Shown here: piece by piece, positions 53,058-61,350 of the stretch
Layout: each line of letters begins with the position of its first letter
How positions within the stretch are numbered: position 1 is the first letter of the stretch
Assembly (NCBI GenBank): GCA_006969745.1
Contig: CP030886.1
Coordinates: forward strand, 806,001-870,000
Reading direction: 5' to 3'
Length of the DNA: 64,000 nt
Source of the DNA: Cytophagaceae bacterium
Lineage (GTDB): Bacteria > Bacteroidota > Bacteroidia > Cytophagales > Cyclobacteriaceae
Position numbers and translations under genes: made by a program
The notes under the pieces: generated by a model
Databases searched by the model: none
Seen by the model: the letters and a program-made list of their open reading frames with translations, nothing else
What the model was told of the DNA's origin: nothing

Positions 53058-53098
53058 AAGGTGGGTTAGAGTATCACTTCTGCCCACCTTTATTTTTG
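53058..53098 (+). terminator. hairpin terminator that also carries a -7 element
   Basis: AAGGTGGG (53058-53065) pairs with CCCACCTT (53083-53090) around a 17-base loop, and the T-rich tail TATTTTTG (53091-53098) follows. The tail itself is a perfect TAnnTTTG -7 box 26 bases before the next gene, so the end of one transcript and the start of another may overlap. Confidence 0.75.
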
Positions 53099-53124
53099 CA
53101 GTTTAAAATTCACTACTCTACTAC

Positions 53125-53616
53125 ATGAAGAAATACCTACTTGCTACTTCTCTGGCACTCATTATTTTGCCAACCATAGCCCAGGAATCTATAATTAAAG
53201 ATTTTGCTGAGCCCAGAAGACCTACACGCTGGATGAATCCCATCTGCTTGTATCCCAGCACACTTCGTATGGTCAACCTGGCCCAAGACCCCAATTTCAA
53301 CGAAATGGTCAATGACATTGAAAAGGTGCTAATCTATACTTTAGATTCTGCCACTGCTGCCTCCAAAAGCTATAAAGATTTGCTCAAAGAATATGAAGCA
53401 GAAGGGTTTGAAGAATATATGACCATATATGGCAAGCAGGAAATGCGCATCGTTGGAAAAGAAGAAGAATACGTTGGTGTTTTGTCCGCAGAAGGCAATG
53501 CTATTGCATTCTACCTTCGAGGTGATATCCCATTCGGGAAAATACCAACGCTTCTTGAAAGCTTCCAAAGTTCAGATATGCTTCCATTATTAACAGATCA
53601 ATTCAAATTCAAATGA
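53125..53616 (+). CDS. second DUF4252-like exported protein
   Basis: 163 residues with a signal peptide (SLALIILPTIAQE). The mature chain has the DUF4252-like pattern YKDLLKEYEAEGFEEYMTIYGK and VGVLSAEGNAIAFYLRGDIPFGKI, but is more divergent than the preceding paralogue. Its stop overlaps the ABC ATPase start by 4 bases, linking it to the exporter genes rather than to the sigma cluster. The predicted promoter lies in the terminator tail at 53091. Confidence 0.8.
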   Translation: MKKYLLATSLALIILPTIAQESIIKDFAEPRRPTRWMNPICLYPSTLRMVNLAQDPNFNEMVNDIEKVLIYTLDSATAASKSYKDLLKEYEAEGFEEYMTIYGKQEMRIVGKEEEYVGVLSAEGNAIAFYLRGDIPFGKIPTLLESFQSSDMLPLLTDQFKFK

Positions 53617-54506
53617 GTGTATTAAAAATCAATAAACTCACCAAACGATTTGGGAAACTAACAGCTGTAGATCAGCTGGATCTGACAATAGAACAAGGTC
53701 AGGTATACGGCATCCTTGGACCCAATGGAAGTGGTAAAACAACGACCCTCGGTATGATCCTGGAAGTAGTTGCTCCAACAAGTGGCAACTTTGAATGGTT
53801 TGGTGGAATCGACAATGTAGAGGCTAGACAAAAAATTGGCTCCATCCTTGAGACTCCATGCTTTTACAGTTACCTCACGGCTACTCAGAACCTTCGGATC
53901 GTTGCTCACATCAAAAAGTGTGACACGAAAAGAATCGATGAAATCCTGAAGCAAGTCAATCTCTATGAAAGGAGAAATGACAAATTCAAGACGTACAGTT
54001 TAGGAATGAAACAAAGACTTTCGCTTGCAGCGGCGCTCCTTTCAGACCCACCTGTATTAATGCTGGACGAACCTACCAATGGACTAGATCCGGAAGGAAT
54101 AGCAGAGGTACGTCAATTGATCAGAGATATTGCAGCGCAAGGAAAAACAATCATTATGGCCAGCCACCTGCTGGATGAAGTACAGAAAGTCTGTACCGAC
54201 TTCTGTATCCTCAGGAAAGGCGTGAAACTGCATGAAGGATCAGTAAACGACATTCTTGGAGAAACCAATGCAGTAGAGATTTCGGCTGCCGATCTGGACA
54301 CACTAACAGAATCTATTCAAGGCTATAATGGACTTGAAAAAATTGAAAAACAGAATGGATCATTGATGGCATACTTAAAAGAAGGCAATTCATCCGATCA
54401 TCTCAATAAATTCTGTTTTGACCAGGGAATTGCACTTAGCAAACTCATCCCGCAATCAAAATCACTCGAACAAGAATTCTTAAAAATCCTCAAAGAAAAT
54501 GATTAG
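53613..54506 (+). CDS. ABC transporter ATP-binding protein
   Basis: 297 residues. Walker A GPNGSGKTTTLG (about 35-46), signature YSLGMKQRLSLAAAL (about 130-144), Walker B VLMLDEPTNGLDP (about 151-163) and switch His in ASHLLDE are all intact. A C-terminal extension of about 80 residues is present, as in ABC-2 exporter ATPases. It pairs with the permease downstream (8-base overlap). Substrate unknown. Confidence 0.93.
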   Translation: MSVLKINKLTKRFGKLTAVDQLDLTIEQGQVYGILGPNGSGKTTTLGMILEVVAPTSGNFEWFGGIDNVEARQKIGSILETPCFYSYLTATQNLRIVAHIKKCDTKRIDEILKQVNLYERRNDKFKTYSLGMKQRLSLAAALLSDPPVLMLDEPTNGLDPEGIAEVRQLIRDIAAQGKTIIMASHLLDEVQKVCTDFCILRKGVKLHEGSVNDILGETNAVEISAADLDTLTESIQGYNGLEKIEKQNGSLMAYLKEGNSSDHLNKFCFDQGIALSKLIPQSKSLEQEFLKILKEND

Positions 54507-55338
54507 AGCTTTTACACTGGAATGGCTAAAATTGAAGCACTACAGAGTCTTTTGGATTCTGTTTGGGCTCTATCTATTGGCACAACTAATTATCACCAAT
54601 GGAGGCATCTTTTTTCTTGAGTGGCTCAAGAGCAAAGGCGCTGATTTCGATGGAATAGACCCCACCATACTTCCGATCTATGACTTTCCTGACATCTGGC
54701 AAAACTCCGTTTGGCTAGCATCATTTGTAAAGGTGCTCATATCATTTATCGTGATAGTGTCAGTAAACAATGAGCTTTCATACAACACACTGAGGCAAAA
54801 CATTATAGATGGCATTAGCAAACGAGAATTTCTGCTATCCAAACTGTCTTTAATCCTCTTTCTTGCTGCTGTTTGTACACTTGTCCTATTCGGATCGGGT
54901 CTGGTAGCAGGGTTCATGTATTCCCATGTTACAGATCTCAAATACATCTTCGCGGATTTCGGATTTTTGCTCGCATACTTCCTTCAGCTGGTGGTGTTTT
55001 GTCTTTTTGCCTTTAGCCTTGCTATGGTGATAAAAAAGGCGGGTTTTGCTATTGTTATTACCATGCTCTACAGCCTGGTTTTTGAGCCAATCGTCACTTC
55101 TATTTTAGAATTTGCGCCCTTCACTCGAGACTACACGGCCGGTATAGTAAAGTTCTTCCCTATCTATTCAATGGAAAAGCTATGTGGTAAAGTATACGAA
55201 AGCCCATTTGCCCGTTACCTGTTTCAGGAAATCAAAGATTCAGTATACTGGTATGAGTGGCTCATTGCTATTGGTTGGGGCGCACTTTTCATGCTATTTA
55301 TTACCTGGATTCTTCAAAAAAGGGATTTAAAGGCCTAA
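54499..55338 (+). CDS. ABC-2 type transporter permease
   Basis: 279 residues with six hydrophobic segments (about 17-38, 70-95, 108-135, 150-172, 180-200 and 250-275). The motif NNELSYNTLRQNIIDGISKREFLLSKL after the second TM is the class-typical E...T.......SR..F...K pattern. With the ATPase it should form a dimeric exporter. The DUF4252 protein encoded upstream in the same operon may be its periplasmic partner, which is inferred from coupling only. Confidence 0.9.
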   Translation: MIRAFTLEWLKLKHYRVFWILFGLYLLAQLIITNGGIFFLEWLKSKGADFDGIDPTILPIYDFPDIWQNSVWLASFVKVLISFIVIVSVNNELSYNTLRQNIIDGISKREFLLSKLSLILFLAAVCTLVLFGSGLVAGFMYSHVTDLKYIFADFGFLLAYFLQLVVFCLFAFSLAMVIKKAGFAIVITMLYSLVFEPIVTSILEFAPFTRDYTAGIVKFFPIYSMEKLCGKVYESPFARYLFQEIKDSVYWYEWLIAIGWGALFMLFITWILQKRDLKA

Positions 55339-55383
55339 ACGACAAATTTCCGCATTTCACCTATTTTTTAAGACAACTGAACT

Positions 55384-55412
55384 AAAACCCTGATACTAAG
55401 TCAGGGTTTTTC
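55384..55412 (+). terminator. hairpin terminator of ABC operon
   Basis: AAAACCCTGA (55384-55393) and TCAGGGTTTT (55401-55410) form a perfect 10-bp stem with a 7-base loop, ending in a T-run. It ends the DUF4252-ABC operon 45 bases after the permease stop. Confidence 0.9.
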
Positions 55413-55448
55413 TCGTTTTTTGTGTTGTATAGAATAAAGAAAGCAGTT

Positions 55449-55781
55449 ATGATAAAGTTTGTGTCCATCCTCGTTTCGGTATTCTCATTCAACTTCGTTG
55501 TGTCATATAGTACCGTAGATCAGCCATCTGATGTAGCACTCGAATTTAGCGACAAGGCCGTGGCAGTAGAAAGTGGCCAGCCAGTGTTCACTAAAGGAAC
55601 CAAAGTTTGGTTATCAAATCCTCAGAAGCAGGAAATAAAGCTTTACCTGAATGAGGAAGTCAAAGAAATAAATGGTGTAAAAGTTGATTTGTCTAAAATC
55701 ACAAATTTGAATGAAGGCACCTATACTGTGGTTGTCAATACCAATTCTGATGAAAAGATATTTGGTTTTACCATACAGTAG
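55449..55781 (+). CDS. small exported protein of unknown function
   Basis: About 110 residues from ATG 55449, which gives a clean signal peptide (MIKFVSILVSVFSFNFVVSYS). A nine-residue basic extension is possible from TTG at 55422. The mature part looks like a single beta-sandwich (KVWLSNPQKQEIKLYLNEE, then GTYTVVVNTNSDEKIFGFTIQ), reminiscent of the terminal beta domains of Bacteroidota secreted proteins, but it is not a confirmed sorting domain. It is a single gene between two strong terminators. Confidence 0.68.
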   Translation: MIKFVSILVSVFSFNFVVSYSTVDQPSDVALEFSDKAVAVESGQPVFTKGTKVWLSNPQKQEIKLYLNEEVKEINGVKVDLSKITNLNEGTYTVVVNTNSDEKIFGFTIQ

Positions 55782-55810
55782 ATAAAAAGTTAGGTTAGGT
55801 TTTTAAGATT

Positions 55811-55846
55811 AAAAACGTATCTCATCATTTGAGATGCGTTTTTTTA
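55811..55846. terminator. bidirectional hairpin terminator
   Basis: AAAAACGTATCTCA (55811-55824) pairs with TGAGATGCGTTTTT (55829-55842) with one G-T pair and a 4-base loop. A-run and T-run flanks let it terminate both the small exported gene and the convergent LysE-family gene, whose stop codon overlaps its edge. Confidence 0.85.
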
Positions 55847-56464
55847 TGCATAATTGGTAAGAAGGAAATACAAAATCTGGATTGTAAAAAGGACCAGAAT
55901 GACAGCTACTGTCCTATTCATATTTCTTACGAATCTGACAGTAATGAGGTGTTTTAAACGATGGGCTACAAAAGCCTTACCCACATCCATACTAAATATT
56001 GTGATTAGCATCCCGCCAAAAAATTGAACTTGCTGATTGAACCCATACTCAAAGTTGATAGCAATAGCACTCACCCAGGTGGCCCATGATACAATTATAA
56101 ATGGATTTAATCCATTGAGTAACAGCCCTTTCATAAACTGTTTTGTAAAGTTAGAATCATTGGCCATGGCTTCCTCATTCTGAATTTTTGGTGTCTTAAA
56201 CCAAGAATAAACGCCATAAGCACCAAGCATAATCGCTCCGAAAATCCCCATCCAAAACTTGAAATTATCTGTTTCCAGTGCCTTGGACATACCAAACAGA
56301 ACTATGATAACATAGAAAACGTCACTGATAGATATACCCAAAGCCAGGAATATAGCCTTCTTCAATCCTTGCTGAATACTGGTCTGAATGAGAGCAAAAA
56401 ATGCCGGCCCGATGGCAAAAAGAAAGATTAGACCGAAGATCAGTCCGTTTAATATTGGAGGCAT
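55844..56464 (-). CDS. LysE/RhtB family amino-acid exporter
   Basis: 206 residues with about six TM segments. The opening FGLIFLFAIGPAFFALIQTSIQQGLKKAIFLALGISISDVFYV is the LysE signature (G...PGP.........G...G.....G...GD), with the usual PGP replaced by GPA. The loop after TM3 and LLNGLNPFIIVSWATWVS (the N-P motif) also fit. It immediately follows the GH3 gene with no gap, so the two are co-transcribed. The exported substrate is unknown. Confidence 0.87.
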   Translation of the reverse strand: MPPILNGLIFGLIFLFAIGPAFFALIQTSIQQGLKKAIFLALGISISDVFYVIIVLFGMSKALETDNFKFWMGIFGAIMLGAYGVYSWFKTPKIQNEEAMANDSNFTKQFMKGLLLNGLNPFIIVSWATWVSAIAINFEYGFNQQVQFFGGMLITIFSMDVGKAFVAHRLKHLITVRFVRNMNRTVAVILVLFTIQILYFLLTNYA

Positions 56465-58018
56465 TTAGTTAATCCCTGTATTTTGTTGGTTCAGAAAATT
56501 TTTCCAAAGTTGTGCCTTTTCTTTCTTAAGTACACGAGGAAATTTGTTTTGACTCCCAACTTTACCCTGAGATTCCATCCAATTATAAAATATTTCGGTT
56601 GGTAAAACGCTTATTATCACCTCTTTAAGAGCCGAACTACGCTCAACTTTATAGTCATCATTTAGTTGCATTAATTGAAAATCCAAACGCTCACACAAGA
56701 GGTTTTTATCAACTTCATCGTCTGTACCTATATACCAATGATGTGCAAATAAGCTCCCCGATCGGTCTCCCAGCAGTGTAAACTCTCTGATGTCAATCTT
56801 CATTTCTTCCTCCACCAACTCTATCGCCTTATTCATGTTGTCGAGACTCAAATGCTCACCACACAAGCTCATAAACAATTTAGTACGCCCGGTTATCATT
56901 ATCTCGCTTTCCTCAACAGAGACAAACTTTATCACATCTCCAATCATATATCTCCAAGCTCCTGCATTTGTGGTAATCAACAGCGCGTACTCCACTCCCT
57001 TTTTAACCTCATCAATCTTCAAAGTCTTTGCCTCTTGCTTCATCTTTCCATCCTCATCAAAGTTTGATTCAGTAAATGGTACAAACTCATAAAAAATACC
57101 ATTATTCAGAACCAGCCTCATCGACCTTCGATTGGGGAAAGCTTGAAATGCAATGAAGCCTTCGGAGGCGAGGTAGGTTTCCATGTAATTCAATGGCCTA
57201 CTCAAAAGCTTCTCAAATCCGCGTTTATACGGTTCGAATGAGACCCCTCCATGCACAAAAATCTGGAGGTTTGGCCAGATATCATGAATCGTACTTACTT
57301 TATACTCATCGATGATCCTTTCCATCAATATCTGCAGCCAGGCAGGCACTCCAACAATAATTCCAATATCCCATTCCGGCGCTTTCTTTATAATTTCCTC
57401 CAGCTTATCATGCCAATCTTTAGTCTTCGCTATCTTCTTACCAGGCTTATAAAAATGTTGAAACCAAAATGGAATCTGTGCGGCTGTAATTCCGCTAAGA
57501 TCACCTTCAAAGTAGTGACCACTTCGCTTCAAATCGGTACTGCCGCCAAGCATCAATATTCCCTTTGAAAACAAGGAAGCAGGCAGATCATATTTACTCA
57601 TGGTCAATATCTGACGCATTGAAGTTTTGCGAATGGCCTTGACCATTTCCCGTGTAATAGGAATGTACTTGGATGATGACCCTGAAGTACCCGAGCTTAG
57701 CGCAAAATATTTGATTTTTCCGGGCCAGCAGACATCCTTTTGACCGTCCTTGGCCATGTACCACCAATCCTCGTACATCTTTTCGTAATCATGAATGGGG
57801 ACGTGGGCAGTAAAAGACTTGTAAAAGTCGTCAGTATCTTTCTTAAAAGAGCCAAGTATAGAATTGAATGAATGCGCTTGACCAAACTTAGTAGACTGGC
57901 ATTGAATCAATAAATTTCGGAGTTCTTGCTTCTGTAATTCTAGAGGCGAAGTGTACAACTGCTCCAAACTTTCGCGCAACATGATTCCCTTCTTCAGTAA
58001 TGTGCCTAAAATTGCCAT
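56465..58018 (-). CDS. GH3-family acyl-adenylate/amido synthetase
   Basis: 517 residues of the GH3 auxin-responsive-promoter family in the ANL adenylating superfamily. The phosphate-binding loop YFALSSGTSGSSSKYIPITREM (about 100-121) and the central TTNAGAWRYMIGDVIKFVS correspond to the ATP motifs, as does ITGRTKLFMSLCGEHLS. Plant GH3 enzymes join amino acids to jasmonate or auxin. Bacterial homologues are widespread in Bacteroidota, but their acyl substrate is unclear. Coupling to a LysE-type exporter may indicate that the product or an amino acid is exported. Confidence 0.9.
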   Translation of the reverse strand: MAILGTLLKKGIMLRESLEQLYTSPLELQKQELRNLLIQCQSTKFGQAHSFNSILGSFKKDTDDFYKSFTAHVPIHDYEKMYEDWWYMAKDGQKDVCWPGKIKYFALSSGTSGSSSKYIPITREMVKAIRKTSMRQILTMSKYDLPASLFSKGILMLGGSTDLKRSGHYFEGDLSGITAAQIPFWFQHFYKPGKKIAKTKDWHDKLEEIIKKAPEWDIGIIVGVPAWLQILMERIIDEYKVSTIHDIWPNLQIFVHGGVSFEPYKRGFEKLLSRPLNYMETYLASEGFIAFQAFPNRRSMRLVLNNGIFYEFVPFTESNFDEDGKMKQEAKTLKIDEVKKGVEYALLITTNAGAWRYMIGDVIKFVSVEESEIMITGRTKLFMSLCGEHLSLDNMNKAIELVEEEMKIDIREFTLLGDRSGSLFAHHWYIGTDDEVDKNLLCERLDFQLMQLNDDYKVERSSALKEVIISVLPTEIFYNWMESQGKVGSQNKFPRVLKKEKAQLWKNFLNQQNTGIN

Positions 58019-58048
58019 TCAATCAATTGAAACTTATTCTTTAGTTTT

Positions 58049-58056
58049 CAAATTTA
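58049..58056 (-). promoter_or_regulatory. putative -7 element for GH3-LysE operon
   Basis: CAAATTTA on the plus strand reads TAAATTTG on the minus strand, a perfect TAnnTTTG 31 bases before the GH3 start codon. No TTTG lies at the standard spacing. Confidence 0.3.
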
Positions 58057-58077
58057 CGGATTGTAAAAGAGACAATA

Positions 58078-58746
58078 ATGAGTGAAATATCAAATCGCCT
58101 TAAAGAATTAAAAGAAACTTTACCCGGATCATGTACACTAGTTGCGGTGAGTAAGACCAAGCCTGGTTCTGCAATCGTGGAAGCATATGATTCAGGTCAT
58201 CTACACTTTGGAGAAAACAAAGTTCAGGAATTAACACAAAAAGCAGAAGAGCTACCAAAAGACATCAAATGGCACATGATTGGGCATCTTCAAAGAAATA
58301 AAGTAAAATACATTGCCTCTTTTGTCCATTTAATTCATGGTGTTGATTCTCTCAAACTGCTAAAAGAAATTAATAAGCAGGGAAAAAAAGCAGATAGAAT
58401 TATTGACTGTCTTTTGCAGATGCATATCGCAGAAGAGGATACCAAATTTGGCCTGGACAAGGAAGAACTTTTTGAAATTCTTGAAGGTGAAGAATTGAAA
58501 GAAATGACTAACGTCCGAATTGTGGGCTTAATGGGAATGGCCACCAATACAAATGATGATGATCAGGTCAGGAAAGAATTTAAAAACCTTAAGCTACTAT
58601 ATAAGGATATTAAAAATTCTGATCATGCTAATGTCAATATAGACACCCTCTCCATGGGTATGAGCGGAGATTATAAACTCGCGCTGGAAGAAGGAAGTAA
58701 CATGATCAGAATAGGAAGCGCAATTTTTGGCGCCAGAAATTATTAA
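58078..58746 (+). CDS. YggS-family pyridoxal phosphate homeostasis protein (PLPBP)
   Basis: 222 residues, single TIM-barrel domain. Lys26 in LVAVSKTKP is the PLP-binding lysine. FGENKVQEL, WHMIGHLQRNKVKYI, the LMGMAT strand and the terminal LSMGMSGDYKLALEEGSNMIRIGSAIFG are the conserved family signatures. It binds and buffers PLP rather than catalysing a defined reaction. The start ATG is 59 bases from the divergent GH3 gene. Its stop overlaps that of the convergent DUF1573 gene by 4 bases. Confidence 0.95.
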   Translation: MSEISNRLKELKETLPGSCTLVAVSKTKPGSAIVEAYDSGHLHFGENKVQELTQKAEELPKDIKWHMIGHLQRNKVKYIASFVHLIHGVDSLKLLKEINKQGKKADRIIDCLLQMHIAEEDTKFGLDKEELFEILEGEELKEMTNVRIVGLMGMATNTNDDDQVRKEFKNLKLLYKDIKNSDHANVNIDTLSMGMSGDYKLALEEGSNMIRIGSAIFGARNY

Positions 58747-59144
58747 TTGTTGGGGTCTGGAGGCATTACATTGGTAACAATCTTGACACGCTCAGGATTA
58801 TTTACCGCATTGGACATTACAGTGATTACCTTGTTTTGCATGCCCATTTTGCCCGCACTGTTAAAAACAACTTTTAGCCTTGCTTTCTTGCCAGGTGCAA
58901 TAGGTTCTTTTGGCCATTCCGGTGCGGTACATCCGCATGTAGTTCTCACATCTGATAAAATGAGTGGCTCATTTCCCGTATTTTCAAATTCAAATACATG
59001 CTCTACTTTCTCTCCTTGGGTAATCTCTCCAAAATCAAACGATTTTTCAGTAAACGAAATCTTTGGGCCTGTCATTGGCTCCTCCTCCTGTGCAGTCGCA
59101 AAAAATGCAAAACCAACCAACAGCAATGATGCTAAATATTTCAT
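58743..59144 (-). CDS. DUF1573 exported protein
   Basis: 133 residues. A signal peptide (about 1-18) is followed by a single ASPM-SPD-2-Hydin-like immunoglobulin fold with the DUF1573 hallmarks: FDFGEITQGEKVEHVFEFENTGN, then the cysteine-containing RTTCGCTAPEWPKEPIAPGKK. Function unknown; the family is very common in Bacteroidota periplasm. It is a monocistronic gene divergent from a NUDIX gene. Confidence 0.93.
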   Translation of the reverse strand: MKYLASLLLVGFAFFATAQEEEPMTGPKISFTEKSFDFGEITQGEKVEHVFEFENTGNEPLILSDVRTTCGCTAPEWPKEPIAPGKKARLKVVFNSAGKMGMQNKVITVMSNAVNNPERVKIVTNVMPPDPNN

Positions 59145-59178
59145 ATCTAAATTAGTTTATTGTAGTTCTTTATGATGT

Positions 59179-59186
59179 CAAAGTTA
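59179..59186 (-). promoter_or_regulatory. putative -7 element for the DUF1573 gene
   Basis: CAAAGTTA on the plus strand reads TAACTTTG on the minus strand, a perfect TAnnTTTG 35 bases before the start codon. TTTG occurs upstream only at non-standard spacing (14 or 26 bases). Confidence 0.3.
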
Positions 59187-59203
59187 ACGAACATACCATT
59201 CAA

Positions 59204-59695
59204 ATGTTAGACCAAAATCAGCTTTCAAAGTCATTTGGCGGGAAAATAAGGATAAGAGTTGGTGGACTTTTGGTGGAAAAAAGTAAAATCCTGTTGCTAA
59301 AGCATCAAAATCTTGGACCGGACGGCTATCTGTGGCTTCCTCCGGGTGGCGGTGTAGAATTTGGCGAAAGTTTAATCGATGCCCTAAAAAAAGAGTTTCT
59401 TGAGGAAACTAACCTTACAATTGAAGTTGGTAAGTATCTATTTGCTAATGAGTTCATTAATGATCCGTACCATGCTATTGAATTATTTTTTGAAGTAAAA
59501 CGTGTCTCAGGTACGCTAAAGCTAGGTTATGATCCTGAGTTACCTAAAAATCAGCAAATCTTAACTGAAGCAAAATTCTTTTCTCCCGAAGAAATTGAAT
59601 TGATTCCGGATGCTGCCATTCATAATGCTTTTAATGCCGCTGGTGAAAGACATAAAATTACCGATCTTAGGGGTTTGTTTACTTTTAAGCATTAA
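59204..59695 (+). CDS. NUDIX hydrolase family protein with altered Nudix box
   Basis: 163 residues. The Nudix box GGGVEFGESLIDALKKEFLEET is recognisable (residues about 50-73), but the usual REx2EExG is KEFLEETN: the first Arg is Lys and the Gly after EET is Asn. The glutamates that bind Mg are kept, so activity is possible. The region ahead (RIRVGGLLVEKSKILLLKHQ) is the normal beta strand pair. The substrate, a nucleoside diphosphate linked to X, is unknown. Confidence 0.87.
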   Translation: MLDQNQLSKSFGGKIRIRVGGLLVEKSKILLLKHQNLGPDGYLWLPPGGGVEFGESLIDALKKEFLEETNLTIEVGKYLFANEFINDPYHAIELFFEVKRVSGTLKLGYDPELPKNQQILTEAKFFSPEEIELIPDAAIHNAFNAAGERHKITDLRGLFTFKH

Positions 59696-59768
59696 TAGTA
59701 ACTGGTGCTTCAGGAATCACCATTAAATATTTATAATTGCAAAAACCTAGCGAAAAAGAAATTTAGCA

Positions 59769-60362
59769 ATGAGTAAAACGAAAATTGTTTCTGTGGTCAT
59801 GCTCGTAGTGTGGGTATCATTGGCCGTATTTTTAGTATACAGTATCAAGTCATCTATTGATGAAGCCGAGCGCATTGAAAATGCAGAAGCCAGAATCATC
59901 GAACAACTAAAGATGATAAGAGAAGCTGAGATTGCATATATGTCTGTAAATGGGCAGTATACAAGCGATTGGGACAAACTACTTGCATTTATCGATACAG
60001 GAAAATTTTACCTTACTGAGCGAAGTGAGACAATCATTCCTCAGCCATATGGAAAAGATAGTATCTATGTGGAGATCGATACCTTGGGTACTAAAGCTGT
60101 AATTGACTCACTATTTGGAAACAATAAGTGGCCAAGATTTGACTTAGCGACACTTCCATATGTACCTGGTGTGCAGCCAGCAGTGAAATTTGATGTCTGG
60201 GCGGACAAAATTTTGAAAGCCGGACTCCTTGTGAATGCAATTGAGGTGAAAAACCCTCGCCCAATTGATCCTACCAGGGACGAAGAAAGTGAATACAATA
60301 CCAGAAAGCCGCTAAGATTCGGATCTCGGACAAGTGTGACAACAGCTGGTAACTGGGAATAA
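59769..60362 (+). CDS. single-TM protein with pilin-like segment, unknown function
   Basis: 197 residues. An N-terminal TM (about 6-28, VSVVMLVVWVSLAVFLVYSI) leads straight into a helix, EARIIEQLKMIREAEIAYMSVNGQYTSDWDKLLAFI. This resembles the alpha-1 C segment and YxxxxGxYxxxxxxL turn of type II/IV pseudopilins, but no prepilin cleavage site (G with Glu+5) is seen. The C-terminal half is beta-rich. The DUF3822 gene begins 6 bases after the stop, in the same reading frame as the stop codon. The two probably work together; function is not known. Confidence 0.75.
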   Translation: MSKTKIVSVVMLVVWVSLAVFLVYSIKSSIDEAERIENAEARIIEQLKMIREAEIAYMSVNGQYTSDWDKLLAFIDTGKFYLTERSETIIPQPYGKDSIYVEIDTLGTKAVIDSLFGNNKWPRFDLATLPYVPGVQPAVKFDVWADKILKAGLLVNAIEVKNPRPIDPTRDEESEYNTRKPLRFGSRTSVTTAGNWE

Positions 60363-60368
60363 AATATT

Positions 60369-61259
60369 TTGATTGCACAGGACACATCTACTTACAAGCT
60401 CGTTAAGCGAGTAAAGGATACAAAGTTCACGATCGATGAACTTGACCATTACTCGCTTATCATGCAGGTTGGGATCTATGACCTACAATTTGCAGTTGTA
60501 GATTCCCAAGACAATGTAGTGATGGGTTTAGAGGATTATCGTCTTGAAGGAATCAAAACTGTAAATGGTCGCCTAAGACTCATCAAGGATATCCTTGACA
60601 ATCACGAATACTTAACGGCAGGATTTTGGAAAGATGTGAAGCTCTGCCTTAAATCACATAAATTTTCGTTGGTACCTGCGAGTATGTTTGTGCAGGAGGC
60701 GGCTGCTGATTATCTAGCACTCAATAGTGAGATTAAGACAGCTTTTGAGGAGGTAAACTACTATAAGCAGGTAGCAGTTGATTCTGTCAATGTATTTGCC
60801 GCTGAGACCAAACTTTGTCGGTGGATTGAATCGATTTATAAAAAGAAAAAAGTACACATCATTCATCAGGGAAGTGCCCTCATTGAAGGCTTTCTGAAGC
60901 ATGCGGATCATATTGATGAAAAAAGCATGTATGTGTACATAGATAGAGGAATCATGCATATTGTAGCTACAGAGGGAAAGAAACTTTTGTATTACAATCA
61001 ATTTGCAGCACGTAAGAAACAAGACTATCTGAAATACATCATGCTTGTATTTAATGAGCTTGGAATGAGCGGAAAAAACAGTCATGTATTTCTATGGGGC
61101 TTTATTAAACCTGCCTCCGAAGAAATGTCTTTACTCAAAAAGTATATCCGAAATATCTCGTTTGGATCTAAGCCATCTTTCCTTCGGTTCAGCTATCTCT
61201 ACGATGAAGTAGAGGATCATCAATACTTTGATGTGCTGAGTGGGTATCTTTGTGTCTAG
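60369..61259 (+). CDS. DUF3822 family protein
   Basis: 296 residues. It matches the Bacteroidota DUF3822 pattern: an N-terminal SLIMQVGIYDLQFAVVD strand, a middle SLVPASMFVQEAAADYLALN and a second half KSMYVYIDRGIMHIVATEGKKLLYYNQF. The two-lobed alternation of beta strands and helices suggests an actin/PilM-like fold, which I infer. The start appears to be TTG at 60369, the only plausible codon ahead of the conserved region. It is coupled to the pilin-like gene upstream and ends before a GC-rich hairpin. Confidence 0.8.
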   Translation: MIAQDTSTYKLVKRVKDTKFTIDELDHYSLIMQVGIYDLQFAVVDSQDNVVMGLEDYRLEGIKTVNGRLRLIKDILDNHEYLTAGFWKDVKLCLKSHKFSLVPASMFVQEAAADYLALNSEIKTAFEEVNYYKQVAVDSVNVFAAETKLCRWIESIYKKKKVHIIHQGSALIEGFLKHADHIDEKSMYVYIDRGIMHIVATEGKKLLYYNQFAARKKQDYLKYIMLVFNELGMSGKNSHVFLWGFIKPASEEMSLLKKYIRNISFGSKPSFLRFSYLYDEVEDHQYFDVLSGYLCV

Positions 61260-61264
61260 CACAA

Positions 61265-61295
61265 TTGAGCCCGAGGCTCAACTCAATCATTGAGC
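61265..61295 (+). other. tandem hairpins after DUF3822 gene
   Basis: TTGAGCC (61265-61271), loop CGA, GGCTCAA (61275-61281) is a perfect 7-bp stem. It is followed directly by CTCAA, TCA, TTGAG (61283-61295), which could form a second or an alternative structure sharing TTGAG/CTCAA. There is no T-run, so this is not a clear terminator. It may be a processing or attenuation element ahead of coaD. Confidence 0.4.
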
Positions 61296-61350
61296 AACCT
61301 TTATTGCCATCGATCCAAGTTGTACCAAAAGCTCATAAAATGATTTACAA

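Noticed and set aside
60714-61085. 123-codon minus-strand open frame inside the DUF3822 gene
   Set aside because: Shadow of a conserved coding frame; no start context or family.
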